Assembly (NCBI GenBank): GCA_051201675.1
Contig: CP179212.1
Location: forward strand, 930,001 to 994,000
Length of the DNA stretch: 64,000 nucleotides
Direction of reading: 5' to 3'
Source of the DNA: HTCC2207 sp002685195
GTDB lineage: Bacteria; Pseudomonadota; Gammaproteobacteria; Pseudomonadales; Porticoccaceae
Each line of letters opens with the position of its first letter. Position 1 is the stretch's first letter. The translations under genes were made by a program, and so were the position numbers. Positions 62,814-64,000 of the stretch are shown piece after piece. A model generated the notes under the pieces. It was not told where the DNA came from, did no database searches, and saw only the letters and a list, made by a program, of their open reading frames with translations.

Positions 62814-63311
62814 ATGATGGAAGAAATGACTCACCTAAATAGTCGTGGCGAAGCTCATATGGTGGACATATCAGCTAAGTCTGATACTGATCGAAGCGCT
62901 CTTGCTGAGGCACAAATAGAACTGACCGATGATATTGTTAAGGCGGTACTAGATGAAAAATTACCAAAAGGGGATTTGTTTGCCACAGTTCGTATTGCTG
63001 GAATTCAGGCTGCCAAGAAATGCAGCGATTTAATACCCTTATGTCATCCGCTACCGCTCAGTAAAGTTACGATTGATATTAAATTAAATGGGAATCTTAT
63101 GACTGTGCAGGCGCTATGTAAAACAACTGGGAAAACCGGTGTTGAGATGGAAGCATTGACGGCGGTCTCCGTAGCTGCCCTTACTGTTTATGATATGTGC
63201 AAAGGTATCGATAAGGGCATAGTGATTAAGGACACTCGATTATTAGAAAAATCTGGTGGTAAATCTGGAGATTGGCAAGCAGTTGATTTAGGAGCACAAA
63301 AAGTTGATTAA
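62814..63311 (+). CDS. moaC: Cyclic pyranopterin monophosphate synthase MoaC
   Basis: The 165-residue protein catalyses the second step of molybdopterin synthesis, forming cyclic pyranopterin monophosphate. Motifs are HMVDISAKS, the PLCHPLPLSKV block and GVEMEALTAVSVAALTVYDMCK. ATG 62814 is chosen because a GGGAG site lies 5 nt upstream; ATG 62817 and 62826 are possible too. It overlaps moaD by 8 nt. No molybdenum-cofactor riboswitch is visible upstream. Confidence 0.95.
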   Translation: MMEEMTHLNSRGEAHMVDISAKSDTDRSALAEAQIELTDDIVKAVLDEKLPKGDLFATVRIAGIQAAKKCSDLIPLCHPLPLSKVTIDIKLNGNLMTVQALCKTTGKTGVEMEALTAVSVAALTVYDMCKGIDKGIVIKDTRLLEKSGGKSGDWQAVDLGAQKVD

Positions 63312-63555
63312 TTTGTTGTTTTTTGGCCGTTTAAGTGAATTTGCTAAAAATGTATCCCAGTCCTATGAGTGCGCTGTTGAATCAATGACACCTCTCATTA
63401 TTCGAGAAAAATTGACCTTGGAGAGCAAGGCCTTGGGGCAAGAATTGTCTGAGCCACAGGTGTTGGTGGCAGTCAATAAGATGATCGTTAAGTGGGATCA
63501 TATTATCTGCGATGGTGACGAGATAGCATTCCTACCACCAGTGACGGGGGGTTGA
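63304..63555 (+). CDS. moaD: Molybdopterin synthase sulfur carrier MoaD
   Basis: The 83-residue ubiquitin-like protein ends in the required Gly-Gly (PPVTGG), which carries the thiocarboxylate. The INLLFFGRLSEFA start and the DEIAFLPPVTGG end are typical. It works with MoaE to insert the dithiolene sulfurs. The start is TTG 63304, overlapping moaC. moaE follows 7 nt downstream. Confidence 0.92.
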   Translation: MINLLFFGRLSEFAKNVSQSYECAVESMTPLIIREKLTLESKALGQELSEPQVLVAVNKMIVKWDHIICDGDEIAFLPPVTGG

Positions 63556-63562
63556 ACGGGTC

Positions 63563-64000
63563 ATGAGTGTGCTCATGAGCATCCAAGAGGATGATTTTGA
63601 TATTGGTGTCGAGCATCTACGTCTTAAATCAGCTGGGAATGGTGTAGGCGCAATTGTCACTTTCACCGGCTTGGTTCGTGAATTTGAGAGCGAACCAAAG
63701 TCTGCTGATTTTCAGGGAAATCTGTCAACCTTAACTCTGGAATATTATCCAGAGATGACGGAGAAACTACTTGCCGAAATCATTCAACAATCCTTCGATC
63801 GCTGGCCCCTTGTCGCGGTTAGTGTTGTGCATCGGGTTGGTAGTTTGAAGCCTAATGATCAAATTGTTTTTGTCGGGGTTGCTAGCGAGCACCGACTAGA
63901 AGCTTTTCAAGCAGCTCAGTTTTTAATGGACTATCTAAAAACGCGCGCTACCTTTTGGAAAAAAATTGAGATGGATGGCCAATCCCATTGGGCTGAAGCG
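63563..64000 (+). CDS. moaE: Molybdopterin synthase catalytic subunit MoaE (partial)
   Basis: The frame from ATG 63563 is open to the right edge, giving 146 residues with the very end probably missing. It has GAIVTFTGLVREF, LTLEYYPEMTEK, VVHRVGSLKPNDQIVFVGV and a catalytic-lysine region LKTRATFWKKIEM. It is the catalytic subunit of molybdopterin synthase. Confidence 0.93.
   Translation, partial: MSVLMSIQEDDFDIGVEHLRLKSAGNGVGAIVTFTGLVREFESEPKSADFQGNLSTLTLEYYPEMTEKLLAEIIQQSFDRWPLVAVSVVHRVGSLKPNDQIVFVGVASEHRLEAFQAAQFLMDYLKTRATFWKKIEMDGQSHWAEA

Overview
The window looks like chromosome of a marine, heterotrophic gammaproteobacterium of moderately low GC. The evidence is its housekeeping synteny (mutS next to fdxA; pncC-recA-recX; alaS-lysC-csrA followed by tRNA-Ser) together with a DmdA-like DMSP demethylase-family gene, a sulfatase, a TonB receptor and a glutathione-dependent formaldehyde pathway. 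I cannot fix the genus. Two genes are cut by the window edges: a serine hydrolase at the left end and moaE at the right end.

Layout. 1-2.4 kb: truncated serine hydrolase, DUF2805, CIA30-like and DUF1244 proteins. 2.6-5.2 kb: a reverse transsulfuration pair (cystathionine beta-synthase and cystathionine gamma-lyase type enzymes). 5.2-7.0 kb: an exported rhodanese and an exported ADP-ribosylglycohydrolase-like protein. 7.3-13.9 kb: an accessory region of mostly small, unrelated, membrane or exported proteins, all on the + strand, ending at tRNA-Arg. 14-25 kb: fdxA, mutS, gnd, a TonB receptor, a PhnZ-like HD protein, an ABC exporter and the DmdA-like gene. 25.3-38.2 kb: carboxylesterase, then pncC-recA-recX, a YheT-like hydrolase, M23 peptidase, Trm112, HIT, alaS, lysC, csrA and tRNA-Ser. 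38.4-52.7 kb: an accessory metabolic stretch (SMP-30 lactonase-like, K+ channel, hydrolase, M3 peptidase, amidohydrolase with a decayed partial duplicate, IorAB-type molybdenum dehydrogenase, crotonase, DUF1145, MAPEG). 52.9-61.1 kb: frmA-frmB followed by fdsG-fdsB-fdsA-fdhD-fdsD, a complete route from formaldehyde to CO2. 61.1-64 kb: sulfatase and moaC-moaD-moaE.

The most unusual structure is in the 7.8-13.4 kb accessory region. Eight copies of a roughly 60-bp sequence occur there, and six lie immediately upstream of a start codon. The repeat reads as a ready-made expression leader: a sigma70-like promoter (TTGACT, 16 bp, TATGCT), a short leader, and an AGGGAG ribosome-binding site. In four copies the start codon (ATG, TTG, ATG, GTG) lies exactly 6 nt after that site. 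Each copy drives a different, unrelated gene, so the region resembles an array of promoter-bearing gene cassettes. The sequence lacks integron attC core motifs.

Part of this region (about 10522-13954) is bounded by a 17-bp near-perfect direct repeat of the tRNA-Arg 3' end. It also contains the C-terminal remnant of a tyrosine recombinase. This marks it as a decayed tRNA-integrated islet. The large S9-peptidase-like protein beside the islet has lost its catalytic serine.

Genes elsewhere form coherent modules. The molybdenum enzymes (formate dehydrogenase, IorAB type) sit within 15 kb of moaCDE. FrmA and FrmB turn formaldehyde into formate, and the Fds complex oxidises the formate with NAD+.
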